The notes beneath the pieces are model-generated. The model saw only the letters and a program-made list of their open reading frames with translations, was not told the origin of the DNA and searched no databases. From Epiperipatus broadwayi (Eukaryota; Onychophora; Udeonychophora; Euonychophora; Peripatidae): a DNA stretch of 64,000 bases. The stretch spans positions 471,001-535,000 of the forward strand of contig JAQFVV010012424.1 of the NCBI GenBank assembly GCA_028023455.1. Direction: 5' to 3'. Positions 37,087-47,875 of the stretch are shown in pieces (within the stretch, counting starts at the first letter, position 1; the number at the start of each line of letters is the position of its first letter). The translations under genes were made by a program, and so were the position numbers.

Positions 37087-37192
37087 TTTTTTTTTAATGT
37101 CATAGCATCGGCCGGGACGTGAACCCGCAACCCAGGCAACTGCCTGCAAGTGCAAGACAGTCGCACTGACCTCTCGACCACCAATGCATGAC
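37087..37192 (-). mobile_element. tRNA-Gly-derived SINE with target-site duplication
   Basis: On the minus strand, 37187-37105 folds as a tRNA-like head: seven-pair acceptor stem GCATTGG/CCGATGC, A-box region tggtcgagaggtcagtgcg, B-box gcgggttcacgtcccgg. The anticodon region is enlarged by a duplication around tgcaagtgcaag. A short tail, tatgacat plus nine A, follows. The insertion is flanked by a perfect 12-bp duplication (tagatgctaaga at 37075-37086 and 37193-37204), the product of LINE-driven retroposition. The open frame across it has no coding meaning. Confidence 0.85.
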
Positions 37193-37204
37193 TAGATGCT
37201 AAGA

Positions 37205-39417
37205 CTTTTGGGTCAAAGAAATACAACTTTAGTAGCACCATTTAAAAAAAGTGAAAATAATAATAATTTCAGTCTTTTTCAATCGCTTCATTTTTTTTTC
37301 CAAGTTTTGAAAAAATTCTTCAAGCATTTATTTAAAATAAATAAATCATGAACTATAAAGTTTCCAGATATTTATTCAATTAATTTTAAATTGACTTTTA
37401 AATCAATAATTTATTATTTAAATAAATATTCAAGTATAAACTAAATCAATTAATTTTACTAACCTCAAAATATCAAAGCTTCCACATGCACACAAAATAT
37501 AAAAATATAATGTAAAGGACTTACAAACTATCACCCACGTGCACCAAGCTACACCATACTAAGCCTAACCAAGCAATTGTTAAACAATTGTTTTCTCTTT
37601 TTCAAACATCCATATTTACACTAAACACTGCGATCAGCAAATAAAGCTTTTTTTGTTATAAAGAAAGATAAAGTTTCAAGTTAGACACTAAAAAAATAAA
37701 TACACCCACGTATATATAGACAATGTGATTAATCAAGAATATTGTAAATCATCAACTAACCAATATTAAGATGTGAACATAAATAAAATGTACAAGATAA
37801 TGATCAAGCATATTGCTAAGCAAACAGATTTGGAAATGAAAAGCTAATCCCAATAAATATTTATTTTAATAACATTATATTGATGTACAATTAGGCAATA
37901 ATAGACGAATGCAGCAAGCATGAGAAATCTTGACAACCATATATTTATTTTTTCCTTAACAAAGCAAGATGGTCATATGTGTTCGATTTTGAGAACAAAT
38001 GTCAATCGCGTAAGAATAAACAGTAATTTACTTCATCTGTCAATATAAAACAAAACCTAAAATACCTCCAAGATATGGAAGCAAACCAAATTTATTTGAG
38101 CTAATTGTTAAAAATAAAACATCAAATTTATATCAAATTATTGACAGATAACAATCAGCAAGGACAGTTTTTTGTGCCACTTCTCTATGCATAAAAAAAC
38201 TACACATACTAACAAGAATCCTGCAATGTGGTTTGGCTAAAAGAACTATGCTGTAGGAGGCTGAACACCAGTTCTTCCAGCCCATACAAGCATTATTATG
38301 TGTGAGATGCCTTTTTTATTAAATACTGGTCAATGATGAAGATCGTCAGTAGATTTCCTGTATTGTTATCAAAGGAAATGAACTGGACAGCCCTGATGAT
38401 CTATGATCCTAGAGTGAGTGCATGTCAATTGAACTTATGAACAGTACACCACCCAAGAAGATCTACCACCAAGAGGAAATAGACTTTGAACATGATGTAC
38501 AATGCTTGCCAGATTCAGAAATTGATTTTTTTTATTTAATTGAATTGTATTTTCATTTTATTAATTATTTATCATCTTATTTTTACTTTTCATATTGTTT
38601 TTTCTTTTGTTTCCACATTTGGAAGCTTATATTTCAGAAATGGGAAAGTTTATTTTAAGCATAGATTGGGGAAGAGTTAGATTTCGTAAACATTTTACTG
38701 TATTAAATTAAAGTTAGGTCTATGCACCCCTCCAATAGCTTGACATCACCTGATTAAATGTGAAACAAGGTAGATCTTTATGTTGTTCCACCTTAAAAGC
38801 ATACAGTAGTGACAGAACAGTTTTTGTTATTTGTTCAATGTTTTACTAACACTTGTTATATATTTGTTTTTCAGCGTCAATGACCAACTTCCTTGAGTGG
38901 ATGGCCTTTGCTATCAATATTAGGGAATCACATATACATGCAGAAGGGGGTCCTCTCCTACAAGAAGGATGATGATATTGATTGTGAATCAGACAGAAAG
39001 CATTACTCTTTAATACAACTGTACATAAGATTAATTAATAAGTCAGATTCATGAATTTCTAAAAAAAATTATTTTAAACTTTGTAAATAAAGATCGCTAG
39101 GGTATGGATTTCTATAATGGGATTTAAGGATCAGGATATTAATTGCATTTAACTCTTAAAGTGATAGAAAACCATTCTTGACTCATATTATTATATATGT
39201 AAATATTGTTAAAGTAGCTTCATTATTTAATAAATGGTAATAAGTTGTTTCAATCCATATGTTTTCTGTCTTGTTCCCATTGTTGTGTATTCATACCTCT
39301 AAATATATATGCTAAATTCCAGTACATACATGCCTTATCCAATATATACACACCTTTATTTATATGTATACTGATATTGGAAATATTCTGGAAAATGCTG
39401 TAATTGATCCTTCCTTA
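37205..39417. other. Intergenic DNA with two weak exon candidates
   Basis: Mostly AT-rich. At 38.35-38.52 and 38.875-39.0 kb there are two stretches of higher complexity. The first has a GTGAGT donor at 38414. The second follows an acceptor (tttgtttttcag ending 38874) and reads SMTNFLEWMAFAINIRES in one frame before a stop, with AATAAA about 80 bp further on. They could be exons of an unseen transcript or transposon remains. Confidence 0.3.
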
Positions 39418-41170
39418 TTGTAACGAGCACATATGTACGTTACATTGTTTTTTATTAGTAAACATTAAAAGAATAAAAGTTCGCAAATAAAAACTTTTTT
39501 AAGAATTAAAAATTGAAAATTAAAAAATTATCTTAAACTCGTATATATATAAAATCGCACAGATGAAAAAAATTATTAAAATAAAACTTTATTAAAAATA
39601 GAAAAAATATTTTAAAAGCAAAAACTTAAAAAGATTTAGAGATAAAAATATATCTTTAATTTTGGAAAACACATTAAGTAATCAGAAAATGAAAATGATT
39701 GTTTTAATTAGTTAAATGTAAACTAGTCTTGGGCATTTAAATGTATAAGCAACAGTCAGATAAGAGAGAAAAACAATGGAATCGGACCTCAGCGAAAGGA
39801 CCATCACATTGATGACGTAATGTTGAGTTAATCCACAAAATTAATATAAAAGGAAAGGTTGGAAATAAAAAGTTATTACGATGTGACTATAGGTGTTAGT
39901 GCAGAGTTGAAGGAGAAGGGATTGAAAGACGCACTCTTCAATCCCTTCAGTTTTGCTAAAAAAAATGAAACATTTTCCAATATTGCGGGCCACAGAACAT
40001 CAAGGCCTGGAAGAATACCATCAACCATAAAGGACCAGCGATTAACTGCACACCGATCTCCTTATGACTTCGTGGGATTAATACCTTCCATTTACAAGAA
40101 ATCAGAGAAAACGGACATTTTTCAAAACAGTAAGAAATATATAATTTATGAACATTTCTAAACAAAAGAACTCTAAATACTAAACTTTTCAATATTTATA
40201 AATATAAGAATTTCCTATCTGACTAAAGTAGTTAAAATGTTATTTGATGCATTTCTTTTGTAAAATCATTTCCATTTATATTTTTTTTTGTTCTTTAAGT
40301 TTTATTATGATTTCTGTTTTCCGATAAATTAAAATATATCAATGATAAACTTAAGTCGGGCGTGAATGGCTGTATAGATTTGTAAAGTTATATTAGGGGA
40401 GGGTAATCGTAGGTTATTTGTGTCATTGTTGAATTGGGTCAGTGGATTGGATATATTGATGTAGTTAGTAGATGTAATGCAAGATTCACTATGGGCAGAA
40501 TCGCTTGTATACACCGCACACTTCCTCTTGCCTAGGGAATGCGATCGTAAGTTGGCAAAATGACCGCAGTCCGTTTCTATGGAGTTTTTATTTTTATTGT
40601 TCTTCTCATTAGATAGATGTAATATTACTATCTGATGAGAGTCAATGTCTTATCTTAACCTATTTTGTGTTGCCGTACTCGTATTACATTGAATACATCG
40701 ATATATCAGATGGATTGACGCCAGTTTGACTACGAACTTTTAGCCTAAGGTTAAATGGGGATAGAATGTTTTATCTTCAAATGCAAATCTATGTAGTCTA
40801 TTCATACTCGACATTAAATAAAAATGCATTAAATTTAAATTGTTTATAGACGCTTGCATGGATTCGTTATCGGTTAATTATGTTTTGGGTTTTCATATTG
40901 GATCAAAATATATAGACATTCGATAAATAATGATACCTTACAGTGAGTATCTAAAATGTATTTATTCGGATGTCTTTTAAGTTATTGGTGTCAATGCAAG
41001 CATCTTATGGTGAATGCTATTGGGTTACTTATAAATTTCCCTCTGCAATTGACGGTATCAATGACTTTGTATTTTGATTGTTTATGTTTATTTTGAAATG
41101 TTTTTAACCGTGAAATCTATGTAACCGATCTATATTCAACATTATAAAACAAACTTTCATAAATCCATCT
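39418..41170 (+). other. Promoter- or LTR-like block of unknown origin
   Basis: The block starts after (TA)-rich DNA with ttgtaacgagcac, followed by the complementary cgttaca 12 bases on. At 39812-39820 tgatgacgtaat is a CRE/ATF-type site, and at 39844-39852 aatataaaagg is a good TATA box. A 100-codon frame runs 39859-40161 (MEIKSYYDVTIGVSAELKEK onward) but begins too close to the TATA for its first ATG to be used, and I do not recognise it. From 40.35 to 41.1 kb the DNA has more CpG than elsewhere. A solo LTR or a gene promoter are both possible. Confidence 0.35.
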
Positions 41171-42477
41171 GTGCGAACTTAACTAAAATGTAAACTTATA
41201 ATATTATAAAAATTAAATGTAAATTAAAATCAAAAATCAAAGTTAAAAATGTAAGTTAAATTTTAAAATGTAAAACTAATACTAAAATAATTTTAAATCT
41301 TATATATATGTGCATAAATAAATGTTTGTGTGGTAATTACTGGCAGTGGCTTATTTTATTCTTTTTTTATATATTCTTAGATAAGAATGTATTATATTAT
41401 TTAACCTCTGCTACTCTTTGAGCTAGTGACATGGACTAACGACCGGATATCAAAATATATAAAATAAAATAAAAAATTTTTTTTGACTTACGTATCTGCC
41501 TACTTTATAAATTTTTCTAGGTTCAAATGCCTAGATGGCTCCCTGTAGTGCAGTTTATGGTAAGTAGCCATCTCTCCGGATCATTATATTATATAGAGGC
41601 ACAGTAGTTATTGACCTGAGTAGGCCCATCCCTGAAGAGGGTCAAATATGAATTCTCTCGGAGTTTGAATACTGAGACATAATAGAGCCAGAAATGGGGT
41701 AAGATGAGGCTGAACTAGTCCAAATTATATCTAGATTTAATGTGTGAATATAGAGCTAGTCCAATGGAGCTGGATATAATCGTGGGTTAAGTATTTAATC
41801 GTGCTTGTGCCAGCAGGTCTGATTGTAGTTAGATGAATTCCCTCCTCCTTTTGGAAAACCACCTGTCTATTACAGTAAGAACTATTCTACACATAAATAA
41901 AATATTTTAGTGTTGTAATGTTGGATTTAAAATTCTATTCTATATTCCCAAATGCTTAAGATTTGCCCATACATAAACATTTGTTTGAAAGAATAAATGG
42001 AAGTATTCTATCTTTTCACAAAGATTTTATCTTGTGTTTGGAAGTGAGAGTCTTCATTTATAGTTAAAAATCCACAAATCACGTGTGCATTAGCTTAATA
42101 GTTGATTATTACTATTACAGTTATTTGTTTTATATATTGTGAGCACTTCTTTTGATTTATCCAATTTGGTAACTTTATTTCTTAATAAGAATAACAATGA
42201 AATATGAGTGTACATATTTTCTTTATATAAATATAGGTCTATTTTAAAAAATCTGCTCGGAAAGCCATTCTAAATACTTTATAAAGTTATATTTCTTATA
42301 AATGTTAGTATGAGAGACTATTTAAACATGTTAATGATTACATTCTATGTTCTACAACCAATAACAGTGATGAATATATTTGCTTAACTATAAAATTAAA
42401 ACCAATAAAATTTTTACAGTTTTAAATTTATAATATCCAATTTATAGTTTATACTGTACTTTTACAATATATATGTA
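41171..42477. other. Intergenic DNA with a possible SINE-like segment at 41.48-41.87 kb
   Basis: The 41.48-41.87 kb part is G+C-richer and has a B-box-like ggttcaaatgcc at 41521, but no convincing A box. The remainder is AT-rich. Confidence 0.3.
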
Positions 42478-43539
42478 CACCTGGGTCTCGTTTTACGTGA
42501 TAGATAGGTTCCTCAGAAAACACGCGCAAACAAAATTGCACAAAAATAGACGTAACTTACATTGAAATAGGGGGGGATGCAGTCTGTGATTTTTCAAAAT
42601 TCGCATAAAAGCAAAGCACCAACGTAAAATTACTTTAAAATTTCCACAAAAAAAAAAAAAATAAGGAAATAAAATATGACTAATAAAAAATTTCAAATAT
42701 GAAAAAAATTGATACAAGACAAATCTTTTTTAACTATAATATTTAATTTTATTCAAAATAATATATTTTTATGCATAATTTACAGTACAGTAATTTACAT
42801 TTTTTATACACGTTTTAATTATTATCGCTATTTGCCGAAATAACGCCAACTTCACACTCATGTTGTGTCAATGATTTTCTGGTGACAACGTAATTAGTAA
42901 TTAATCTTTGAGACAATGATTTTATTAATTGTTTATGAAACCAACAACTAAAAATTAAATTCTTATTTTTGTCTTTAGTTTTTTAATTTTCAATTCCGTT
43001 TAAAAATCAAATTTCACATCACATTAATTTCAAGTCACCGTAAGTAATTTTTAAATTGTTAATTACAATTAAAAATCAGATTTTAATTTTTAATTGTCAA
43101 ATTTAATTGTGCCCATTGCTATTACTCACTTTTTAAAAATAAAATTGTGGACACTAAATGATTAATAATTGATTACATTCTTTTTTAAAAAGCAAAAACA
43201 GAATGTGATTTAAAATGCAAAATTAACACGCACAATGTTTGAACAAATTTACATTATAATCTTGTAAAATTTAATGTGTGTATACATAAAATGTGGAAAT
43301 CATGGTTTTAATTTCATTATTGCATAAAATCTTACTATTATAAAGCACTGAAAATATTGAAATTATTAAGATGAAAGTCGAATTCCAATAATGTGCTATT
43401 ACTTTTCAATATAACGTAAGTGTGTGAAATTTATTATTTAAAGTAATAGCGCATTATCGGAGTTCGATTTCCGGTGAAACATGAATCGCATAACTTCAAA
43501 ATCGTGTTAAATAAGTCCGCGTAAAAAGAGACCCAGGTG
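42478..43539. mobile_element. Tigger/pogo-like MITE, 1062 bp, TA target duplication
   Basis: The ends are inverted repeats: cacctgggtctcgttttacg at 42478 and, reversed, cacctgggtctctttttacg from 43539. Each is flanked by TA (42476-42477 and 43540-43541), the duplication made by Tc1/mariner-superfamily transposases. The CTCGTTTTA core resembles Tigger/pogo termini. The 1-kb interior is AT-rich with no transposase frame, so it is a non-autonomous derivative. An internal hairpin lies at 43378-43467. Confidence 0.85.
43378..43467. repeat. Hairpin inside the MITE (27-bp arms)
   Basis: Arms tcgaattccaataatgtgct.. (43378-43404) and its near-complement (43441-43467) differ at about three positions and enclose a 36-base loop. 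They lie near the right end of the MITE and could form a stable stem in DNA or RNA. Confidence 0.8.
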
Positions 43540-43541
43540 TA

Positions 43542-44309
43542 TAAGGAAAGAAAGCTCTAAAGAGATGCAGATTTTAAATAGACAGTATTCCTGATTATAT
43601 TTTGACATAAGCTCTAAAAAAACTTTAGCAGTGAAATTAGGTTGTACTGCCTTACAATTTGCATAATCATTAATTTATATATATTAGTGTATTTGTATAT
43701 ATCTTCTAAATACTGGTTAATATAAATAATTGTAATTACTACATTGCAAAAAGTAATAAATTGGATTCAAGCTTAATTTAGTCTACCTAGTTGATTTTAT
43801 GTAACCTGTAAACATCTGAGATTGATTAAAGAGTTAATTACATCAACTTCAGAGATAAAACTCAAAAGTGAGAATTAAATTACTAACATCATAGAAAAAG
43901 GCTCTACAGTGAGATAAAAAAGTTTTGTGCAATCATATTTAACACAATAATTTCATGAAGTCTTCTTAAATAGTGTCCTTAAAACTTCTAATATAAATAC
44001 TAGTCAAATTAGGCATTCAATTTTGAAAATGTTAGACCAAGTTAGTGTAAAAGAATTTAAGGTAAATAATATCTGTATTCCAATTAGAATTATATTTTTA
44101 AAAAATGAAATTATGATTGAAAGAAGGAAGATTGTAGCATTTTTTTGATTTTCATTTACTAAGATAATTAAAAGCCATAAAAAGGTGTTGTTCAATTAAC
44201 ACAAAGTGACAGAAAGATTAGGCAGTTATTTTAACAACTCACGAGATTGCATTTCTGGAATAGATTAGCAAGAAAAAACTGGCTGATTATGATTTAACTT
44301 TTTGTAACA
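43542..44309. other. AT-rich intergenic DNA
   Basis: No gene or repeat recognised. Confidence 0.4.
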
Positions 44310-44715
44310 GTAGTAACCCTTTCCATACAGCAGTGCTAGTGCAAGCCATAGTAGTCAGTGGGTGCTAGAAGGTTTGGGAATCAAGGTCCCTATCTGGTGT
44401 CTGCTCATCTGATCTACCAGATTAGTTTCTGGCTTGTGGATTTCATTATTGGGGAGTCTTAGGTCCTGGAGCTCTACATCTGGGTCTTTGAATCTGATGC
44501 AATTATTCAGCAGCCACCTTTTTTTAAATTAACTTCAAGGCTGTGGGCCCAAAATAAAAAGTCAATAATATTTTCAATCTGAGTTGGTTCACTGTTGTGG
44601 TCATACTGATCTGAACCAAGTTTAATATCTCAATATTTTAGTCTTTGGTTTTCTAACAACTATAATCACCAGTGACTTTGACCAGAATCAGTTTCTTGTG
44701 CATATTCAATCTGTT
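44310..44715 (-). repeat. Dispersed repeat C, copy 4 (diverged)
   Basis: Recognisable blocks in reverse orientation: gcaagccatagtagtcagtg, tgctagaaggtttg, ctaccagattagtttctggc, tctgatgcaattattcagca, aatattttcaatctgagttg and ctgatctgaacc. More diverged than copies 1-3. Confidence 0.7.
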
Positions 44716-45245
44716 AAAGCAGTGGCAACTTTTTCCATACAGTAGTGTCATAAACCCATTATCCATTGATTACTATCACATGCACTGGTTAGCACTACTG
44801 GGTGGAGTTATGCTGTTTTGGGGTGCATGTGAAGTGGTAATCATGTGATATTTTGATGCCAATCCCGGTCAAGGAGTGTTACTGACTAAAGTGAACAGGC
44901 ACTTAATAGCATTCAGATCCATATAGTTGTACTAGTAAATTGGTTCAATTGAAAAGTGTTTTCATTTGGGGATTTGGCTATTGCGTCGAATGATCTGGAT
45001 GCAGTGCCCATGAATCCAGGGCTCCACACTGATGGTGGTCACAGGCTGGTTGGTGATGTTGAATGTTAGACAGTGGACACCTAGAAACTACTCTGCAGAT
45101 GCTGAATGGGTGGGTGCTGGATATGCACTTTGATGCACAAACATAGCATTCATTCATTTCTATGGCAAACACTTGGTGGCACTACTATGGTGTTTAACAG
45201 ATTGTGTAAGCATAAGATATAGTGGTCATGTGATGTTTTAGTGAT
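44716..45245 (+). repeat. Dispersed repeat C, copy 5 and terminal fragments (diverged)
   Basis: Starts with a reverse-type piece, then an end block tggtaatcatgtgatatttt (44835-44854) and a long forward copy to a second end block agtggtcatgtgatgtttta at 45221-45240. With copy 4 it repeats the head-to-head layout of copies 1 and 2. The minus frame at 44978-45172 is chance. Confidence 0.65.
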
Positions 45246-46475
45246 TTAGAATTTTACCAGGTAACAAAGTTAGATGAATTTGTCAAGTATGTGAAGGAAA
45301 CACAAGTATTACTAACAGGGCAGGCCAAAAGTAAACTACTACAACTACTTACTAAAAAAAACTTTTAACAGACAATGACTAAAATAATTACCACGGTATT
45401 AATAAACAATAGATTATTTTTGGTAATTAAGGCACTTTAATGTTATGAAAATAATTAATAGACAACCTATTATGAGTCATGTATACAAAAGGCTCCAAAA
45501 AATATATAAATGTTGGAAATATAGCATTTCAGAGTTAGGTATTGCCAAAGGTCGTAAAAAAATTTCTAGCAACAGAATTGCAGGTCTTACTGACTTTTAT
45601 GTTTTCTGTAAGCCTTAGAGTGAAATTAATTTGGACAAATAAGTTATATATAATGTTTGTATATATATATATATTGTAACCAAACAGAGATCTCAACCCA
45701 CACAAAGTCGGTTAAGATGGAGGCACTAATGTAGAAGTGCAACTATTAACATAATTTGCAAATATCTACAAGTTTTATATTTTCGCAAAAGCTAAAACTA
45801 GTCTATACTTTAACAATAGCGATTTAATTCATTTATTAACAAAATATCTATTATTTTCAAAATTGTTCCTGTTATATAATTGAATTAATTTTACCATCAG
45901 CATTACAATAAATTAAGTAATCTTTTTTTATCCCCCACATGGCGAAATTACTGCACAGAATGAAGAAATAAAAAACATTTTAAAAAAAATTGAAAAATAA
46001 TAGATGAGATTCCCGCTCTTTTTACGTATTGTTCTTCTGATTCTGACTTGCTAAGTATTGTTACGGAGTTTTATATTATAGAGCTCACAAAGGTAATGAT
46101 CGTTACAATAGAAATATACTTTTAATTTCTTTTCTTTATATCAATTTTACATTATTTGCATAAATTATTTAATATTCAATTTTCTTTAATAAATAAATGT
46201 ATGTAAATAAATCATTTTTTTTTTTTATATCATTTAATTAAATAAAATTTTTCAAAAGCAATTTAACTTTCACGTGATAACTACATGCTTAAGTTGTGAA
46301 ACACGGTTTTGCCTCTAGTACATGCTAAAATTCCTGTTGTAAATGTTATTTAGTGTTTGTTTAAGATATCAATCATTCATAATGTTACTTATGTATTAAT
46401 CTTAAATCTATTATATGTTTAATTAATGAAATCACTTATTTTATTTCAGAAATTCAGTAAGATTTTTCAAACACA
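45246..46475. other. Upstream region of the CRL2 receptor gene
   Basis: AT-rich, with a TA microsatellite at 45659-45674. A possible noncoding first exon ends at a GTAATG donor (46093) and a TTATTTCAG acceptor ends at 46449, 26 bases before the ATG at 46476. The implied 357-bp leader intron is a splice-consensus inference only. Confidence 0.35.
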
Positions 46476-46637
46476 ATGCCTACGGTAAATCAAATTAAGA
46501 CGCTCCGAGAAATCTGCTTGGATTTACTTTTCAGTTTAATGGCCAATGACACATCGACTTTAATAAATGACATTAAGAGAATTTATAAAACAGTTAATCT
46601 TCGCAAATATTACCTTCTATATTATTTGACGAAATAA
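46476..46637 (+). CDS. N-terminal part of the CRL2 receptor, with the BC box (53 codons)
   Basis: ATG at 46476 (context acacaATGcc) opens a 53-residue frame ending in a TAA whose last A starts the ATG of the next frame. Residues 9-18, TLREICLDLL, exactly match the BC-box consensus [APST]-L-x3-C-x3-[AILV] through which VHL-box proteins bind Elongin C. In ZYG11/ZER1 proteins the BC box sits at the same place near the N-terminus and is followed by a Cul2 box. Here the Cul2 box is in the next frame, so this piece alone would give a peptide with an Elongin C motif only. Too short to be convincing by itself; the neighbour makes it so. Confidence 0.7.
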   Translation: MPTVNQIKTLREICLDLLFSLMANDTSTLINDIKRIYKTVNLRKYYLLYYLTK

Positions 46638-47875
46638 TGAGCAAATTTTCTAAATCCCGATATTTTAATGAAAATAATTTTGAAATGTTGTGCAGCAAAA
46701 ACTATTTTGTAATAAAGTTGGAAAATGTGCCAAAATCGCTTACGCGATTCATTTTACAGCAACAAATACCAATCCAAGTGCTCAGCGTAAGTAATTGCAA
46801 GTTTCTGTCGACAGATGATTTAAAGGTATTAGTTGAATCTCAAAAAGCTACAATTTATTTGGATATTTCTCAAACTAAATGTGATGACGAGGTCTGTGTT
46901 ACCATTTTCAAAACTTGTCACAGATTGAAATACTTGAATATATCTAATACTGCTGTAACCGAACAATCATTTTTAGAAATGGAGACATTAGAAAATTTGC
47001 CCATTAAAACTCAACTTCAACACATAATTTTACAAAATGTGTTCGCGAAGATTAACGGCCTTACAGCTATGGAAAAATGTTTCTCCAATTTACGTATCAT
47101 GAAATATTCTCTCCCATTTGTTGATTACTATTTCCAATTTGGTTTATATAAAGATAATTTATTTGAAAATCAGATTTTTGGAGACATTACTTTTAATCAG
47201 ATAAAAGAAATAGTCTATGCTGTTAGGGGATACCACAGAACTGTCTCACTATATTGTTTTCGGGATAATCCAGAATACAGGTTTAAGTGCTTAATAAATT
47301 TATCATTTGTGATAATCAGTTTAAGAAATGAAACAAATATAATATCTGTTTTAAGACATCTTCATCAGAAAATAATTTGTTTAAGCTTATCAGGAAGGTC
47401 GTTTAATGTATACCAAATAGCTAGATATTGCACCAAATTGCAAAAGCTATCATTAAGTAATGAAAGTTTATCCCTCCTTACTACAGATGCGTTTAGCCAT
47501 CCACCTTTCCAAAATGTTGTTTCTCTAAAACTAAATTCAATTATGAGTAACAATCCTGAGAGCAATATTGCTCTAGAATATATTTTACATTCATGCAAAA
47601 ATGTTAATTTTTTGCATTTACAATTTATTAATGAAATTACGGATGAATTACTAATTAATAGCACAAATTTTAATTCGTGGTCAAAATTAAAAAATATACA
47701 TTTAATCCGTATGAATAATGTTACCTCCACTTTTATTAAATATATTGTTAAATCAAGTATTCCAATACAAGAGATTACAGTTATCGAAGGTAATATTTTG
47801 CACAATGAAGTGTTGCCATGTAAAAATTATATTAAAGAAAATAATCTAAATTTAAAAATTACTATCATAAACTAG
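46637..47875 (+). CDS. LRR protein of ZYG11/ZER1 type, probable Cullin-2 E3 substrate receptor
   Basis: A 412-codon uninterrupted frame, the only long one in the window with normal protein composition. It contains irregular leucine-rich repeats of the Cys-containing type: IQVLSVSNCKFLSTDDLKVL (about 48-67), TIYLDISQTKCDDEV, LKYLNISNTAVTEQSFLEM (about 100-118), later LQKLSLSNESLSLL, VVSLKLNS and VNFLHLQFINEITDELL. Known relatives are substrate receptors of CUL2-Elongin BC ubiquitin ligases that read N-degrons. The same frame is open upstream of this ATG back to 46598 and encodes LPSILFDEI (46610-46636), a perfect Cul2 box. The true start is therefore probably the ATG at 46476 in another frame, with an indel between 46598 and 46637. 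The C-terminal ARM-like domain of ZYG11 is missing: the protein ends about 230 residues short of vertebrate family members. Intronless coding could also mean a retrocopy. The family call is from motifs and repeat pattern. Confidence 0.75.
   Translation: MSKFSKSRYFNENNFEMLCSKNYFVIKLENVPKSLTRFILQQQIPIQVLSVSNCKFLSTDDLKVLVESQKATIYLDISQTKCDDEVCVTIFKTCHRLKYLNISNTAVTEQSFLEMETLENLPIKTQLQHIILQNVFAKINGLTAMEKCFSNLRIMKYSLPFVDYYFQFGLYKDNLFENQIFGDITFNQIKEIVYAVRGYHRTVSLYCFRDNPEYRFKCLINLSFVIISLRNETNIISVLRHLHQKIICLSLSGRSFNVYQIARYCTKLQKLSLSNESLSLLTTDAFSHPPFQNVVSLKLNSIMSNNPESNIALEYILHSCKNVNFLHLQFINEITDELLINSTNFNSWSKLKNIHLIRMNNVTSTFIKYIVKSSIPIQEITVIEGNILHNEVLPCKNYIKENNLNLKITIIN

Noticed and set aside
45675-46107. 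Possible 433-bp solo LTR with TGTAAC...GTTACA ends
   Set aside because: Flanks do not form a target-site duplication, no second copy is present, and the right end overlaps a plausible leader exon of the LRR gene.
46598-46637. Programmed -1 frameshift at a canonical slippery site
   Set aside because: No X-XXY-YYZ heptamer in the zero frame of the overlap; other explanations are kept in the findings.
47365-47805. 146-codon minus-strand frame
   Set aside because: Antisense shadow of the LRR gene; Ile/Leu/Cys-rich composition follows from the opposite strand.
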